From contig JAKCPI010015907.1 of NCBI GenBank assembly GCA_023213315.1, positions 1 through 64,000 on the forward strand: a stretch of 64,000 nucleotides of DNA, written 5' to 3'. The notes below the pieces were generated by a model. That model was not told the origin of the DNA and searched no databases. It worked only from the letters and a program-made list of their open reading frames with translations. Shown one piece after another: positions 10,346 through 22,526 of this stretch (the stretch's first letter is position 1; every line of letters begins with the position of its first letter). Source of the DNA: Euborellia annulipes. Lineage: Eukaryota > Arthropoda > Insecta > Dermaptera > Anisolabididae. The translations under genes were made by a program, and so were the position numbers.

Positions 10346-12002
10346 CAAAATAGTAAATCTTTTTCATCTTTTGTAGTAAACCTGCCAACTGGAAGTAGCA
10401 CACTCTCCGTTTAAAAACGATAGATAAAGAACCGATTTTTGTTGGAATATTTTCTCGAAAAGTTCATAAAAATCTGGTGTAAATTTCACATATCTAATTT
10501 CACAGATATAGCTAGTTTTATGATGCCTAGTTCACATACTAAATTCCAAAGAACATGTTTTAAAAATAAATATTTTGAACCAAAATTATGGTGAGTGGTT
10601 CATTTTATTTTTTGTAATCAATTTGAGGGACGTCAGCTTTCTCTGAGTTTATTTATTTATTTCATTTGTCAACAGGTATACTTTAATCTTTATTCTTAAT
10701 TATGTCTAGACCTGCGTACTTTCGATATAAATCTATAACCTTATCTTGTTTCGTCTTAATTAGGAAATGTAGCTACATGAAATCATCAAATTTTGTAATA
10801 TTTCTTTTTGAATATTTTATGTAACTATTTTAATTATCTCTAAAGGGCTTGTCCAATTTATTTTGATTCGGATATCTTTTTTCCTTCATTATATACAAAT
10901 AATGAGTGCATACAATTATTTTTTTCTTTAATTATTTTGACACCTTTTGTTTATAATTTTAATTATTCAGAATGAATATTTTTCCTTTGAGAAAAAAAAA
11001 AATTCATTTTTTCGCTAAGTACTTTTTTTTCAACTTGTTAGTAAAATTCTATTGACGTCAAATTAATATTTAATTTATATGAAAATTGATTTATTTATTG
11101 AAAGGGTTTTCATTATTACATGTTAATTTCAAAGTTGATGTATTCTAAACCAATGGGAAATTAAAATATTAAAAATTTCGTTATATCAGAGTGTTAATTA
11201 ACAAAAACCAGAAACTAATCTAATTTTTTTCCCCTCCAAGTGTCTAAAAAATCAAATGAATTTGATGAAGTGTGAATATATATTTTTTAATTATTTAAAT
11301 ATATTCGATTATCATAATTATTTTTTAATTAAATTTACAACATGGCCATTTTAAAATCAATTTATTTTATTCTATTTTGTTATCTTTATTACACCTTTAA
11401 TAATTTTACACATTTGTTTTATGGCATGATACATTATTGTGAGCTGTTTTAGGGAATTAATACAATTTTTCGTAGATGAACCATTAATAATCGAATTTTA
11501 GATAAATTTTATTAAAAAAAAAATTTCATGATTTTTATAAATTCAAAATTTTGCATTAGAAATACATTATAAATCAATTAGTGATTTAGGCCTGATCATT
11601 TAACAGTTAATTACAATTTAAATATCATAAATTATATTTATAGCGTGATATTATAACTCACTAAATGAATGTTGTTTTTAGATCGAAGAGGATAGTTAGT
11701 ATTTTTTTCTTACTCTGATGTAGTATTGTAGAGGGCGATGAATTAAATTAGAAATTTTATTTTCTCTTTTAACAATTTAATCTCAATCAGCTGACGTTTC
11801 AGTCTAGGGTTTGGACCATCCTTAGACCTAGTAGATAGTCATTATAAGTTGTATTGGTGGATTTGTAGAGTTTTATCTTATACATAAAAGGATAAAACAG
11901 ATAATAATTATTAAACATAAAACAGAGACAGACTTTTTTTTCATTTGTCCAAGTTTTGTTTGACATGTATCTTAGAATAGCTATTTATTCAAACACATAA
12001 TT
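10346..12002. other. AT-rich spacer
   Basis: Long A/T-rich stretch. I see no gene, no SINE boxes and no clear inverted repeat. Confidence 0.5.
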
Positions 12003-12336
12003 GAAGAGGAATGCAGCTAAGTAGGAAGCCTCTATTATTAAATCAAACTCCTTTATTACAAAACGTTTCGGCCAATTTTATTGTGTCATCTTCAGTTGTA
12101 TAAGAGTTAAAATAATAGATTTGTTAATTCTTCTGTAATATAGTATATTTGCATAGTTTTTTTTTAATACATAGTCTATTGTAAGTGACTGGCTTATGGA
12201 TAGAAAAATTAACAACTCTATTTTTTTAAAAACTCTTATACAACTGAAGATGGCACAATAAAATTGGCCGAAACGTTTTGTAATAAGGAGTTTGATTTAA
12301 TAATAGAGGCTTCCTACCTGGCTGCATTCCTCTTCA
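12003..12336. repeat. inverted repeat with paired hammerhead-like motifs
   Basis: Arms of about 105 bp (12003-12110 and 12230-12336), from GAAGAGGAATGCAGC to GCTGCATTCCTCTTC, around a ~120-bp AT-rich centre. Each arm holds CTGAAGATG, a short GC-stem with an AT loop, then GCCGAAACGTTTTG, resembling the catalytic-core order of hammerhead ribozymes in Penelope-like elements. Plus-strand motif 12244-12275; minus-strand motif about 12066-12097. Confidence 0.75.
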
Positions 12337-12361
12337 TTTCTGTTATTGAATTCTACATAAC

Positions 12362-12505
12362 TTCTCCTCCGGGGGCCTAACAGGCCCTATATTGTTTCAA
12401 TTTTTCTTTGGGCGGCGAGCCTTCTGGTGGGGGGAGGGGGAGAAGGTCACGGGTCTTCTGCCCTTCCCCCGGGACCCCCCTAGTTACGCCCATGGCTAGT
12501 TATTA
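12362..12505 (-). mobile_element. GC-rich fragment, probable family E hAT terminus
   Basis: A G/C-run-rich block ending CTAGTTACGCCCATGGC, matching the family E terminus CTGGCTACGCCCATG. The other terminus is not visible and there is no target duplication. Confidence 0.4.
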
Positions 12506-12524
12506 TATATTTTTAAATTAATCG

Positions 12525-12767
12525 AGACAGATTTTTGATTTGAAAACTCGTATTTTAAATTTTTAAACGATTTGAGGTCCCCTGAATTCAAAAAAGTGCT
12601 TTTCGCGACATGGTCTGTCTCTGTGTGCTGTGTGTGTGTGTGTGTGTGTGTCTGTCTGTCTGTGTTCAATGTAAAGCATGAAGGAATTGAGATACGAGGT
12701 TTAATTTAAATTTTATATTTAAGTTAGGCGAAAGTTGTGTGCTGTGCGACCTCTCACACCAGATTTT
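12525..12767 (+). mobile_element. family A, copy A2 (internally deleted)
   Basis: Has the body words GACATGGTCTGTCTCTGTG and TTTTATATTTAAGTTAGG and then jumps to the 3' hairpin half (GAAAGTTGTGTGCTGTGCGA). A (TG)n expansion lies at about 12620-12662. Confidence 0.75.
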
Positions 12768-13504
12768 TCGAATTTCCCTTCATTTCATTCATTTGATTAG
12801 AATTTATTAATAAAACAGAGATTCTAATTAGTAATAAACATAGAAAATTATTGTTTCTATTTATTTGGCGGTACTATATTTTCTTCGTTATAATAAATTA
12901 TTTTTCCAATCATATCCTAGTTATTTTTTTTTTAATTGCAGAGAACCCTTTTTATCTCTATTAGTTGATATTTAGGTCATTATATCTAGCGTGGAGGATT
13001 CAATTAATGAGAACTCCTCGTATATCAATCTTAATAAATAGAAGACTTCTAAAAATAAGAAAAGAAAATTCTGACAGTGATGATGATGATGATGCGAATG
13101 AAAAATAAACATTCGGATAATATCGTTATACAAATTAAAATGTTGCTTATAATGAATGAATGAATGAATGAATCGCATATAAATAGACAAACTTATATTT
13201 ATACCATGTATTATCGGGGTTCAAATAATTTTCTTTAATAATGTAAATAAAATAGAGTCATTGTTAAGTAAAGTAATTGAAGCTATCTTCGGCCATAACC
13301 CTCGGTTAGTCGCGCGAGAATCTGTGAGATCCACCAGTTTCATATATAGCCAGCCGTATAGTGCTAGTGTTTTGGAACGGGAGAATACCTATCATCCCCC
13401 TTGACACTTTACCGTTGATTTGAGTTTTCGAAAGGTGGCATATAATGCCTAGGTGCATTAGGGATCTCTGCCTCTGAGATCTGTTGTAAGTAGGTACTTG
13501 TTAT
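12768..13504. other. spacer with microsatellites
   Basis: Holds a (GAT)n run near 13077-13094 and a (GAAT)n run at about 13150-13172. The stretch 13290-13490 has moderate GC and no match elsewhere in the window; it may be unique sequence, but no open frame of note runs through it. Confidence 0.45.
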
Positions 13505-14110
13505 TTTTACTTTCTCTTACCTTATATATGAAATATATAGAGAGAGAAAGTATTGCGATCTTGCCAAAAATTCGATGTCGAGATTTCGATAGATAGATAC
13601 ATGTTTTGAGATCCCCTAAGTCCAAAAAAAGCGGGTCCCGCAAATTGCTCTGTCTATGTAACGATTTTTAGCATGAAGAAATTGAGCTACCGGATTGAAA
13701 TTTTATATTTAAGTTAGGTACCCTCCCGATCACTCAAAAAAAACTTTTGAACAAAATAGGCCAAAAAGTACTAGTACTTTACTGATGTACTTTTTCAGTT
13801 TTTTTTCGATTTTCTCAAAATTCACTCCAAGGATTTTGTTTTAAAATTCATAAATCAACTATTTTTTACATGCTCTTTAAAATGTATATTCTCATTTTGC
13901 CCTCGAAGTGTTCTGATGCACCACTTTACCCTTGTACTTTATACGAGAAGAAAAAAGTTAAGATTTTTTCAGTTTTTTCGATTTTCTCAAAAACCGCTCC
14001 ACCGAAATTGATTAAAATTCAAAAATCAATTATTTTTTAGATGCACACAACTTTCTCTTATTCTCGGTAAGAGAAAATTGTGCTCCGTGCTGTTCACACC
14101 ATATTTTTTT
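13505..14110 (+). mobile_element. family A, copy A3
   Basis: Begins TTTTTACTTTCTCTTACC with the 5' fold-back at GAGAGAGAAAGTA and has the body words AAGTACTAGTACTTTACTG and TTTTCGATTTTCTCAAAA (duplicated near 13800 and 13975). It ends GTTCACACCATATTTT. The left half of the 3' hairpin is shortened. Confidence 0.82.
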
Positions 14111-15031
14111 ATTTGACATACAATCTCTAAAAAAAAAAATCATAAATAAATCTTTTTAGGCTACTGATGTATAAAATGAAAACAATACACTAAAAAGACA
14201 TTCCTATTTAAAAAATCGATGGAGTGAATGTAATATCCGATAAAACTAAATCTTTAGCTTATTTAATTTTCTACCCAATATAGCTCTTCTAGCTCTGAAA
14301 TACCCAGTTGAAGGTCAGATCGTTTTTTTTTTCTTTTTTTAATTCTAAACATGGAGTTAATGAAGCGTGAGCTTATGAGTGCTTTCTTAAATAATAATAT
14401 ATAGCCTGGGCGGATTAATCAGGGATGGATGGATGAAGAAAACCCGTTTGGGAGATACAGGAGTCCGAGTCTGGAGTGTTGGGTTCGAAGCTCGTCTGTG
14501 TTCTTTTTAACATACTACCAAGAACACCCACCGAGTGAATTCTCTCTCACTCTTTGTCATTTAACAACATTACCCTTACAAGGTGATTTAGCATAAAAAT
14601 TTTAATACTTTACAGAGAATAACACATGAAAGTCAAAATTTATTATATATAAACGTCATTTTATTTTTATTCTTCTGTTGATCGTTTGGAAATTTTATCT
14701 TACCTTAGGGAAGTACTCAGTCTTCCTTCCGGGGTCTGGTTGCAATTCACCCACCACCCCTTCACTTGACCGGACATGTTCATTGATGTCTAAAATTTCA
14801 TTTTGTGTTATGTTTATTTATTGTTCAACAACAAAAACAAACTTTTTTAATAATAGGTCAAGAAAATATTTGATTTTGTGAAAAAGTATTTTTGCAATTT
14901 TCTTATTTTATTAGGTAATACCGATTCTTGTTAATAAAAAAAAAAAAAAAAAAACGTAAAGATCAGAGTTTAAAGTTTTAAGAATAAGTTAGAGCTTAGC
15001 TTATGGGGTGTCAAACAAGTCTCTTCCCCCA
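14111..15031. other. AT-rich spacer with a possible SINE remnant
   Basis: Around 14404-14560 the GC rises and GGGTTCGAAGCTCG resembles a pol III B box, so a worn SINE is possible. The rest is homopolymer-rich, including an A-run near 14937-14954. Confidence 0.35.
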
Positions 15032-15100
15032 CCCAGTGGCCGAGAGGTTTAGAGAAAATGACAATGTAAATTGAGAGGTGTGGATTAGGATCCCAAGAAG
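15032..15100 (+). repeat. tRNA-Leu/Ser-like remnant
   Basis: CAGTGGCCGAGAGGTTTAG resembles a type II tRNA A box and TGGATTAGGATCCC a decayed B box about 45 bases later. A similar worn pair sits at about 17625-17675. Not a functional tRNA. Confidence 0.35.
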
Positions 15101-15155
15101 TCCATTGAAAATTTAAGTCAATTTAAATAAATATGCCTTGATCATTGCATCGCAA

Positions 15156-15240
15156 ATTCAGGGGACCTCAAAAGGTGTATATCCATAAAAATCTTGACAT
15201 CGAATTTTTGACATGAATCCAATACTTTCTTTTATTTTTT
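15156..15240 (-). mobile_element. family A, copy A4 (5' fragment)
   Basis: Matches the region just inside the A left end (GACATGAATCCAATACTTTC reading plus, GGGGACCTCAAAAGGTG). It is truncated on both sides. Confidence 0.7.
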
Positions 15241-15265
15241 AGAAAATATAATTGTCAATAGTACA

Positions 15266-15533
15266 CCACAATTCGTCGCCTGAAACACATAGTGGCGTAT
15301 CTCAATATTTATCATTTTTCAGGAGAGCTGTTTATAGTTCGTGTTGTTATATTAAATGTATAGAAACGCAAAACCAAAAAACCTAAATAATACGAAAAAA
15401 CATGGAAATACAGATTCGTCACTTGGTGATAATGTAAAGAACGCCAGGACTCGGCCATGCCCGTTGGATCTCAATTTTTTATTTTTTTTGAGATACGTCA
15501 CTACGTGTTGCAAGCAACGAATTGTCAATTTCT
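15266..15533. repeat. short fold-back repeat
   Basis: Arms of about 45 bp: CAATTCGTCGCCTGAAACAC with GTGGCGTATCTC at 15270-15305, and the inverse GAGATACGTCAC with GCAAGCAACGAATTG at 15489-15525. No coding evidence between them. Confidence 0.55.
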
Positions 15534-15823
15534 CTAGTTTTCAGAAACTAAATTTATTGGAATCCCACTTTGATATTTGATATAATTAGTCGTCTTTTCA
15601 CAATTATTTTGAGTGACTCTCAATTCTTCATTGTTAACACAAGTAAAGAAGTATTAGCGTAGTCAGAATTCTTATTTGAAGAGAAAATATATTTTTTCTT
15701 TTTTGTTATAGTGATTTTTTTTTGCGAGGATTTGAAAATCTATTTATTTTGGATTAAATGTCGAAAGAAAAAGTCATTAAAAATTTGAAGGTTTACTTTG
15801 AAACGTGCAGTATAATAGTTTAA

Positions 15824-16611
15824 GGTTGTTCGGACATTAAAGCACTTTCCTTGATTAAAAGCTAATTTTTTAATATGTTATTAATCACTATCAAATACGT
15901 ATAAAATAAAATTTTGAAGCAGATCTGACACAGGGTTAACGGGTAATTAATTTTTAAAAAATTGAAATTTAACATGTAGCCTATGGGGAATAACGACGAA
16001 ACGCACACATATCGAATTATATAGGCATCTGTGCAAATGATACAAAAACAAAAAAACTTACATTTTATTAATTCACTTCCGAGGAATATGTTAAAAATAA
16101 AATCAAAAGTTTCTGCCGACCGCTTTTAAAGATATTTTAACAAGAAAGTCAAAAAATTCTCCAAAATGACAGTCGCTAATATTTAAAAATAATGAATTCT
16201 CGAGAGTCAGACCAGCCTGGCAACGTCGCATAACATAAGTGTCTTATCTCTATGTCAGATACATTTTTTTTCAATTTTACAATATTTTTTCTCGCAAATC
16301 GTCCATTGTGTTTAAACTGATTTGCATTAAACATTGTAATATATTAAATAAAATAAAATTTAAGGCGTTTAAGATTTAAAATAGATAGTTGATGAATGCA
16401 ATGTTGTCAGTTCTATATTACGTGAAAAACTGCTCGAGTCAAAAGTCATTCATTTATTATTTTTGGTAATTAAATTATTAACTTAATCCAATTATAAACT
16501 ATGATAGGTCACGACTAAATTATAATAAGGAATTTTGGCATTCAAATTTTTAATTTTATTTAAAAAAAATTTAGATTCTATTATGACTTACGATGTACTA
16601 TCCGAACAACC
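15824..16611 (+). mobile_element. TTAA-flanked inverted-repeat element
   Basis: 788 bp with terminal GGTTGTTCGGACA and TATCCGAACAACC, flanked by TTAA on both sides (15820-15823 and 16612-16615). A TTAA target is typical of piggyBac-type transposons. No transposase frame, so non-autonomous. Interior is AT-rich and unique in the window. Confidence 0.7.
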
Positions 16612-16703
16612 TTAAGAAAAATTTATTTTTAATTAACTTGCGACTGATAGCAATGTACCGTTTCTGTATATTTCTGGCTTGTAGATGGTCATCTTTGTTT
16701 GTC

Positions 16704-16932
16704 CGAAGCTGAACAATCGGCACCAAAAGGCCTGATGTGCTCGGGGATAGAGCCTTGAACTTAGGCAACCAAAATGCTGAGGCGTCGGATTTGTTGTCTT
16801 AAAAGGAGCTTTTCGCTTTCGGTTGCACTAAAAAAAGATGATTTATTTATTTTTAAAATATTGGTTTGGTTGACTAAGCTCAAGGCTCCACTTTCGACCA
16901 CATCAGGCACTTATGGCCCCGACTGTACTTCG
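16704..16932 (+). repeat. fold-back repeat family N, copy N1
   Basis: The arm around CCTGATGTG with GAGCCTTGAACTTAGGCAACC (about 16730-16772) is inverted as GTTGACTAAGCTCAAGGCTC and CCACATCAGG (about 16870-16910). The centre is GATGATTTATTTATTT-type. A second copy at 23.64-24.13 kb is split by a B element. Confidence 0.65.
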
Positions 16933-17691
16933 CAATCAGTCGTCAGCTATGACAACTCAATATCATTATTACTCCCATTAGCCTCCCTTTCCTGAATGCG
17001 CCACTACCTCTCCGCCAAAAATATCCGGTCCCTCTCTTAACAAAATTGCCTCAAACCCTTAAGCCCTTAAGTCTTTTCGAAAATGAATTTTCCAATTCAA
17101 ATTTTAAAATATCTATATTATAGTCGCTAAAGTCTTATCTAGGCATTATTAAATTTATACAACATATACTAATATTACTTGTCCCAGTTTCTTTTGTAAG
17201 CGTTAAAGTTAACCTGTTTTTATCGAGATTCAGTTTCTGCTTCCTCTTTTTAAATAAATCGAGACAAAAGCTCTTTTGTTATTAGTTAAATACAAAAAAA
17301 AAAAAAATTCATTAGAGCTTATCTTTCTACGGGAAATGAACAAAATTGATATTTTTAAAGCTAGAATTTATTTTAAATTCAACATAATTAAAAAACTAAT
17401 TATTTTAAAGGAAAATGTCAATAGCCTACTATATGCCCTACTGAAAATTTAAATTCGCTTTAGGAACTTTTTAAAGATTTTGAGAATAATCATTGAATGA
17501 ATGATAAAAAATTTGAAAATAAATTTTCACTTCACACGAATCATATTTTTTACTGAAATTTTATTATTTTGGGGATTGTCTTAAATATCGTAAATAAAAA
17601 TGACCCTTTTGCCCCGACCCCCGTGGCTGGAAGTTTAGAGATAAAAAATTTCAAGGGACGTAGGTTCTCAAGTCAATTAGATGCTAATTTA
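16933..17691. other. AT-rich spacer
   Basis: No gene. A worn tRNA-like pair at about 17625-17675 (GTGGCTGGAAGTTTAGAG, then AGGTTCTCAAGTC) is the only structure noted. Confidence 0.4.
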
Positions 17692-17901
17692 CATAGGCGT
17701 AGCCAGAAATTTTTTTTTAAGATTATTTAAGGGTATTTATAAATAATTATTTTTTTTTTTAGCTAGAGTAAATTATTATATTTTATTTTCTTTTACCCTA
17801 TATGAAATATAATTTGTATTATAGAGCTTAAATATCTAGTCATGGCTTGGGTCCCATAGGGGGGGGTTTGAACCCCCAAAACCCCCACCCCCTGGCCAAT
17901 G
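17692..17901 (-). mobile_element. hAT-type MITE, family E, copy E2
   Basis: Left terminus CATAGGCGTAGCCAG, right terminus worn to CTGGCCAATG. The 8-bp flanks CTAATTTA (17684-17691) and CCAATTTA (17902-17909) agree at 7 of 8. The body matches E1 in the opposite orientation (GTCATGGCTTGGGTCCCAT). Confidence 0.75.
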
Positions 17902-17993
17902 CCAATTTATATTAGTAAATAAACTTGTGGCTGGATAATTTGTTACGAAAAAAATAATACCAATTAGAATTGAATAGTAAAATTGAGAAGTAA

Positions 17994-18030
17994 TCTAAAT
18001 GGCCTCAGATCCCGAAAAGACTAGAAATAA
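17994..18030 (+). repeat. orphan SINE tail
   Basis: AAATGGCCTCAGATCCCGAA is the tail shared by SINE families J and M. No head is visible upstream. Confidence 0.45.
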
Positions 18031-19165
18031 AAAAAGTTGAATTAGAATAATTAAATTAATAATCATAAAATAAGTAATTAATCATGGAATGTAATCATTA
18101 ATTTATATGGTCATTATTTACAGTATATATCTACTTTTTATATAAATTTCTATCTATAATGACATATACATAAATAATTAAATTTTATTTTAATTCAAGG
18201 ACAAAATGTAAAAAATGATGCTCTACTTTTTATAATGAGGCAAAAGTTTTTCAACAAAATGTAATAAAACAAAAATATACAAAGCGCATATATATGTGAC
18301 CATCCTTAATTAAATAATTTACTTTGATTTCCCCTTTTGTTCATTCATTCAAATTCATTCATTATTCTTTGCGTGAAGATGAATGAAATGAATATGGATG
18401 CCTATTGACTCTTTTTTTTCTCTCTCTCTCTCTCTTTTTTTAATTTATTTATCAACATAAACCAGTTATTATCTTTTTAAAAATATTCTTAATGAATTGA
18501 TGTGATCTTTTTTTTTTTAATACCAAAAACCCATTCTCTCTTTCTCTTTCTATCTTAAAGGAAATGAGCCAAAAAGATGTCATTAAAATATATGGGCGCT
18601 CTGAGTCAAGAGTTCAAGAAATAAATGGAAAGATGCCGGAGATGCATAGTTTTATTATTAAATTATATATTACGTAGTGTTTTAATTTTTAGGAATTTAT
18701 TATGTAATTTAAAAACAAATGATATTCTTGGTGAAATTTAATTAATCTCGGGGAGGGGGGGGGGAGAAAAAATTATTATTAACTTACTGATTTAGTCGCG
18801 CGGATTAAGGTAGAGGGTTTTCCAATTCAGGTGATATTAAATATCTATAAAAAAAATTGAATAATCTTATTAATAGCGTGTATAGTTCTAATAAATCTTG
18901 GTATTGTTATTAAATATTTCAACTTATTTTCAGTTTAAGGGAAAAAATAAATAAAAAAATTGAATAAAACTTTTACTATGAGTCACAGTGTTCGAACTCA
19001 GTTCAATGAATAAATTTAAAATTTATAATATGAAACAAATATATAATGACAAATATAATATTAATTTTTAGATAATTTATTGTCATTTATTTGTTGTATT
19101 CCTATACATGTGACCCGTGATTTACCTGTGTTCGAAACGTCGGCACTAAAAGCGAAAGTTTTTTT
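18031..19165. other. AT-rich spacer
   Basis: Contains a (TC)n run at about 18419-18435, a G-run near 18754-18765 and homopolymers. No gene or recognised repeat. Confidence 0.45.
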
Positions 19166-19322
19166 TTTTTTCAATAAAAAAATACACTTTTTCCCATTCA
19201 CACACTTTCACACAGTCTTTTCGGCAACTTAGGCCATATAAGACTTTTTACGATAACCGTTATTAAGAATTTATATATATTGGGGTCCAGGCATTCTTAT
19301 TTAGGCCATTTGGTATCCAAAT
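19166..19322 (-). mobile_element. SINE family F, copy F3 (head missing)
   Basis: Carries the F tail and body on the minus strand (CTTTTCGGCAACTTAGGCCA and GGGGTCCAGGCATTC on the plus strand) but stops before the tRNA head. Confidence 0.72.
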
Positions 19323-19815
19323 CTCAATCATTTTATTTTGAAGATATTTCGATCGTCAGTTTGAGTACAAAAATATGATTTTATTTGACATTTGGACTAA
19401 ATAAAAATGTGCGAAATAAAATGTGGTCCATCAAGGTCGCTGTATCATTACCCTGATTTTTCTTGTTTTATTTAATTTTCTCTCTTTTGCGTGCTCTTTC
19501 TATTTAACAAATATTTTAAAATAAAGAATTTAGTTTTTTTTTTTAATTAGGAAGGAAAGAAATTATTTATCTTTCATTATTTCACTAGTTCATGGATTAT
19601 TTATTAGTCGCCGGTGCCAAATAAAAAAAAAAAAAAAATTATTTATTAGAATAATACAATAACTTGCATACATTCTGGTGAAGTTTTTAAATATTCCACC
19701 ACATTTTCAGTTTAAGTTGATGTCGAGAATTTTATTTCTATTTTGCGTTGATATGCACTTACTTACTTACTATATGATTCACCAATGTAAGACTTTTATA
19801 GGTTTTAAAAGGACT
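19323..19815. other. AT-rich spacer
   Basis: No gene. An A-run lies at about 19623-19637. Confidence 0.4.
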
Positions 19816-19930
19816 TAGCGCCCTCGGGCTTGGTATAGTTGGTAGCGTGCCTACCTTTTATACAGAACACCGCGAGTTCGGACCCCAGGCAGTCCAATGA
19901 TTTTATTTAAGCCATTTGGATACCAAATCA
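19816..19930 (+). mobile_element. SINE family F, copy F4 (tail missing)
   Basis: Head only. The A-box-like TGGTATAGTTGGTAGCGTG and B box GAGTTCGGACCCC are followed by the first part of the body (ATGATTTTATTTAAGCC). It complements the headless F3 copy 500 bases upstream in the other orientation. Confidence 0.75.
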
Positions 19931-21771
19931 CTGAAGAAGACTAGCAGCACTAGAGTGTAAAATTTCTAAAAAAATTTTATTTAAATTTTCTGGTTTCAAC
20001 CGTTGCCAGTTCTCTTCAATGAGAAGAGTTAGCTCTGGCTATCCAAACCATAGAATTTAAATAAAAGATGGTTTTATAATACACATTTTTGAAATTGTAT
20101 TTATTTTTATTACTTATTGAACTGAAAAGGCCGTTTTCCTCTTGTACATACATTTACACTGGACATTATGCATTTGTCTCTTTGCCAATACGGTCCATTC
20201 CCCCCAGTAAACAACATCACCTTTAGTTTTTTATTAGATTCGGAAACAATTTGAAGAAGCCATTATGAGAAATTATTATCTTATTAAATTATTTGTATTA
20301 AAAAAGTCCATTTCCGAATGGGGTTGCCAACAACAAAAACAACAAGGAGTTTGATTTATTTTCCAAGCCGGAGTCGTCGGAGTCGTCCCCATTGGGCCAA
20401 TTAAATTGACTTTGTTCGACCTCAACCTTGACATTGTCTCTCTCTCTCTCTCCCTCTACTTTCCCTTTTCCTCTTGCTCATATTTCTTCTGTCACACTAT
20501 ACCACTATCGATTTAGCTATCAAAATAAAAAGGGCTTCATGGCTCGATTCTTTTTCTCCTTGCACTCCGTGCATTCAAGTCTCCTCTCTCTTATAGATGC
20601 TTACGGTAGATAGACTTTTGCTTTTTTGGCGCCCTTAGTCACGATTTATAAAAACCAGTATATCGAGATGCCCACGCATCTTTTAACAGAATTTTTAATA
20701 CAATTCTATTATCTCTTAAGAAGTGATGAAAAAAAAAAACTAAATTATTCGTTGATAACCATATAATAGCGATGGAAAATCTTTGAAAAATATCTTCCAT
20801 TTAATTTGGAATTCTTATGAGTTTTTACCTTAAATGTCATCTATGATATCATCTTAGTTATAAGAGATTTTTATGGAAATTTATTTATTATTAATAAATT
20901 TATTGCTTATTTGATGAAAAAAACTGTGACTATTGGCTTAATGGTAATGGAGTCAAAAGAAAATAGCAGTCAGGTTTAATTTCATTAAAATTAACGTTCG
21001 GCCATCTTTAGAGCCAATTAACAATAATCTAAGTGTGCATAAAATTCTTTTTCCTTTTAACAAAGAGCATCTATAGTCTGCTCAATTCATAAATAAAATA
21101 TTGTAAAATTTTTTCCACATATCAATAATTAAAATAACATGCTAAAAAGTCCATTTTAATGAGAAAATTTTATCAAATTCTCTATTTATTTATTAAAAGT
21201 TAATATTTTTGGTATTCAAATCAGTTAGATAATAAAATATAAATTCCACCACCTACTTACTTAATTAAATCAAATTTTACGAATCCACTTCTGGAATATT
21301 AAAATGCACAAAAATACGAGGACAGTGAAATCACCATTAAAAAAAATTCAGACTTTTTTATACTCTAATATTTTTTTTTTTTTTTTATACTAGCAACATA
21401 CTTTTGTTTCGTAATTAACTGGATTATAAAATATATACTCTATAGTATATAGGCCTATTGTTATATGTCGAGAACTTAAACATTTAATTTTAATTTTTTT
21501 AAAATTCTCTTTTTATATAGCTCAAATACATATTTTTTTAAAACTGATTCCCCGAGGAAGAGGATATTTAAACATACTTATATTAATAGGCAATATAAGT
21601 ATTTTTTTTTAATTCAAACAAATTTCAAAAATATTTTGTTGTGTTAATTCTTTTAAAAGATTCCTTGATATTTGGTAACAAAGACCATATCGACATAGGG
21701 ACCTACATTCATTTACATAATTATTATTTATTAAAATAACCCAAAAATTCACCGTTGGCACTAGTTGAAAC
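19931..21771. other. spacer, mostly AT-rich
   Basis: At 20330-20640 the GC is a little higher, with a (TC)n run near 20438, but no convincing gene. Around 20930-20995 a worn tRNA-like pair (TTGGCTTAATGGTAATG, then CAGGTTTAATTTC) may be a SINE remnant. Confidence 0.4.
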
Positions 21772-21962
21772 CAGGGCCGGAACTACGATATTTTTTAGGG
21801 GGGCAAAATTTAATTTACCGCCCCCTCCTTAAAATTTTCTATACAAAATTCTTATCATTTTACCCTTTTTTTAAATAATTAGTAAATCTTTCTTTAATTG
21901 CCGCCCCCTGATATCTGCCGCCCGGGGCACACGCACCCACTGCCCCCCCCTAGATCCGGCAC
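21772..21962 (+). mobile_element. hAT-like MITE, family D
   Basis: Left terminus CAGGGCCGGAACTACG, right end CCCTAGATCCGGCAC, with C/G runs inside both ends as in families B and C. Flanking 8-mers do not match, so the superfamily call rests on the terminus only. Confidence 0.5.
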
Positions 21963-21990
21963 ATTCTTAAATTTAATTAAATTTTCATCT

Positions 21991-22141
21991 AGGTTAAGTT
22001 TCAAAAAGTTTTTATTTTTAGTTTATGCCTTAACACATCATCTTCAGAGTTATGCTACAAACAAATGAGCCATAGCTCTGAAGATGATGTGTCGTCGAAA
22101 TGCGCATAAGCTAAAAATAAAAACCTTTTTAAACTTAACCT
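21991..22141. repeat. palindrome with hammerhead-like motif
   Basis: Arms of about 65 bp from AGGTTAAGTTTCAAAAAG to TTTTTAAACTTAACCT. The right arm contains CTGAAGATGATGTGTCGTCG followed by AAATG (22078-22102). The left arm has the CTGAAGATGATGTGT half on the minus strand but not the GAAA half. Confidence 0.7.
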
Positions 22142-22167
22142 AGTGTTATTTATTTAACTATAATTAG

Positions 22168-22431
22168 ATGAAATTTTTTTTTTTTTTTTTTTAACATTCA
22201 CACTTTTTCTCATTCACACTTACATTCATACAGTCTTTTCGGCAACTTAGGCCATATAAGACTTTGACGATAACCGTTGTAGAGAATATATCTATTGTGG
22301 GGTCAGGCATTTCTATTTAAGCCATCTGGTATCCAAATGGCTTAAATAAAATCATCGGACGCCTGGGTCCGAACCCGCGACGTTTGGTATAGGAGGTAGG
22401 CGCGCTACCTACTACGCCAAACCCGGGAGCA
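22168..22431 (-). mobile_element. SINE family F, copy F5 (full)
   Basis: Full F SINE on the minus strand: poly(T) at 22174-22192, tail CTTTTCGGCAACTTAGGCCA, body, and a tRNA-like head ending near CAAACCCGGGAG. The B box reads GGGTTCGGACCC on the minus strand. Flanks ATGAAATTT and ATGAAAATTT suggest an imperfect target duplication. Confidence 0.8.
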
Positions 22432-22526
22432 TGAAAATTTAATTATATATTATTTAACAATAATTGTTATTCGTTCATATTTATATAAATTAATTGAAAT
22501 CTATTTATTTATTTTTTTTTTTTAAA

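Noticed and set aside
12620..12662. (TG)n tract as a promoter element
   Set aside because: It is a microsatellite expansion of the TGTCTGTG stretch present in every family A copy.
15356..15580. 74-codon plus-strand frame
   Set aside because: It runs through the arms of a fold-back repeat and has no protein-like features.
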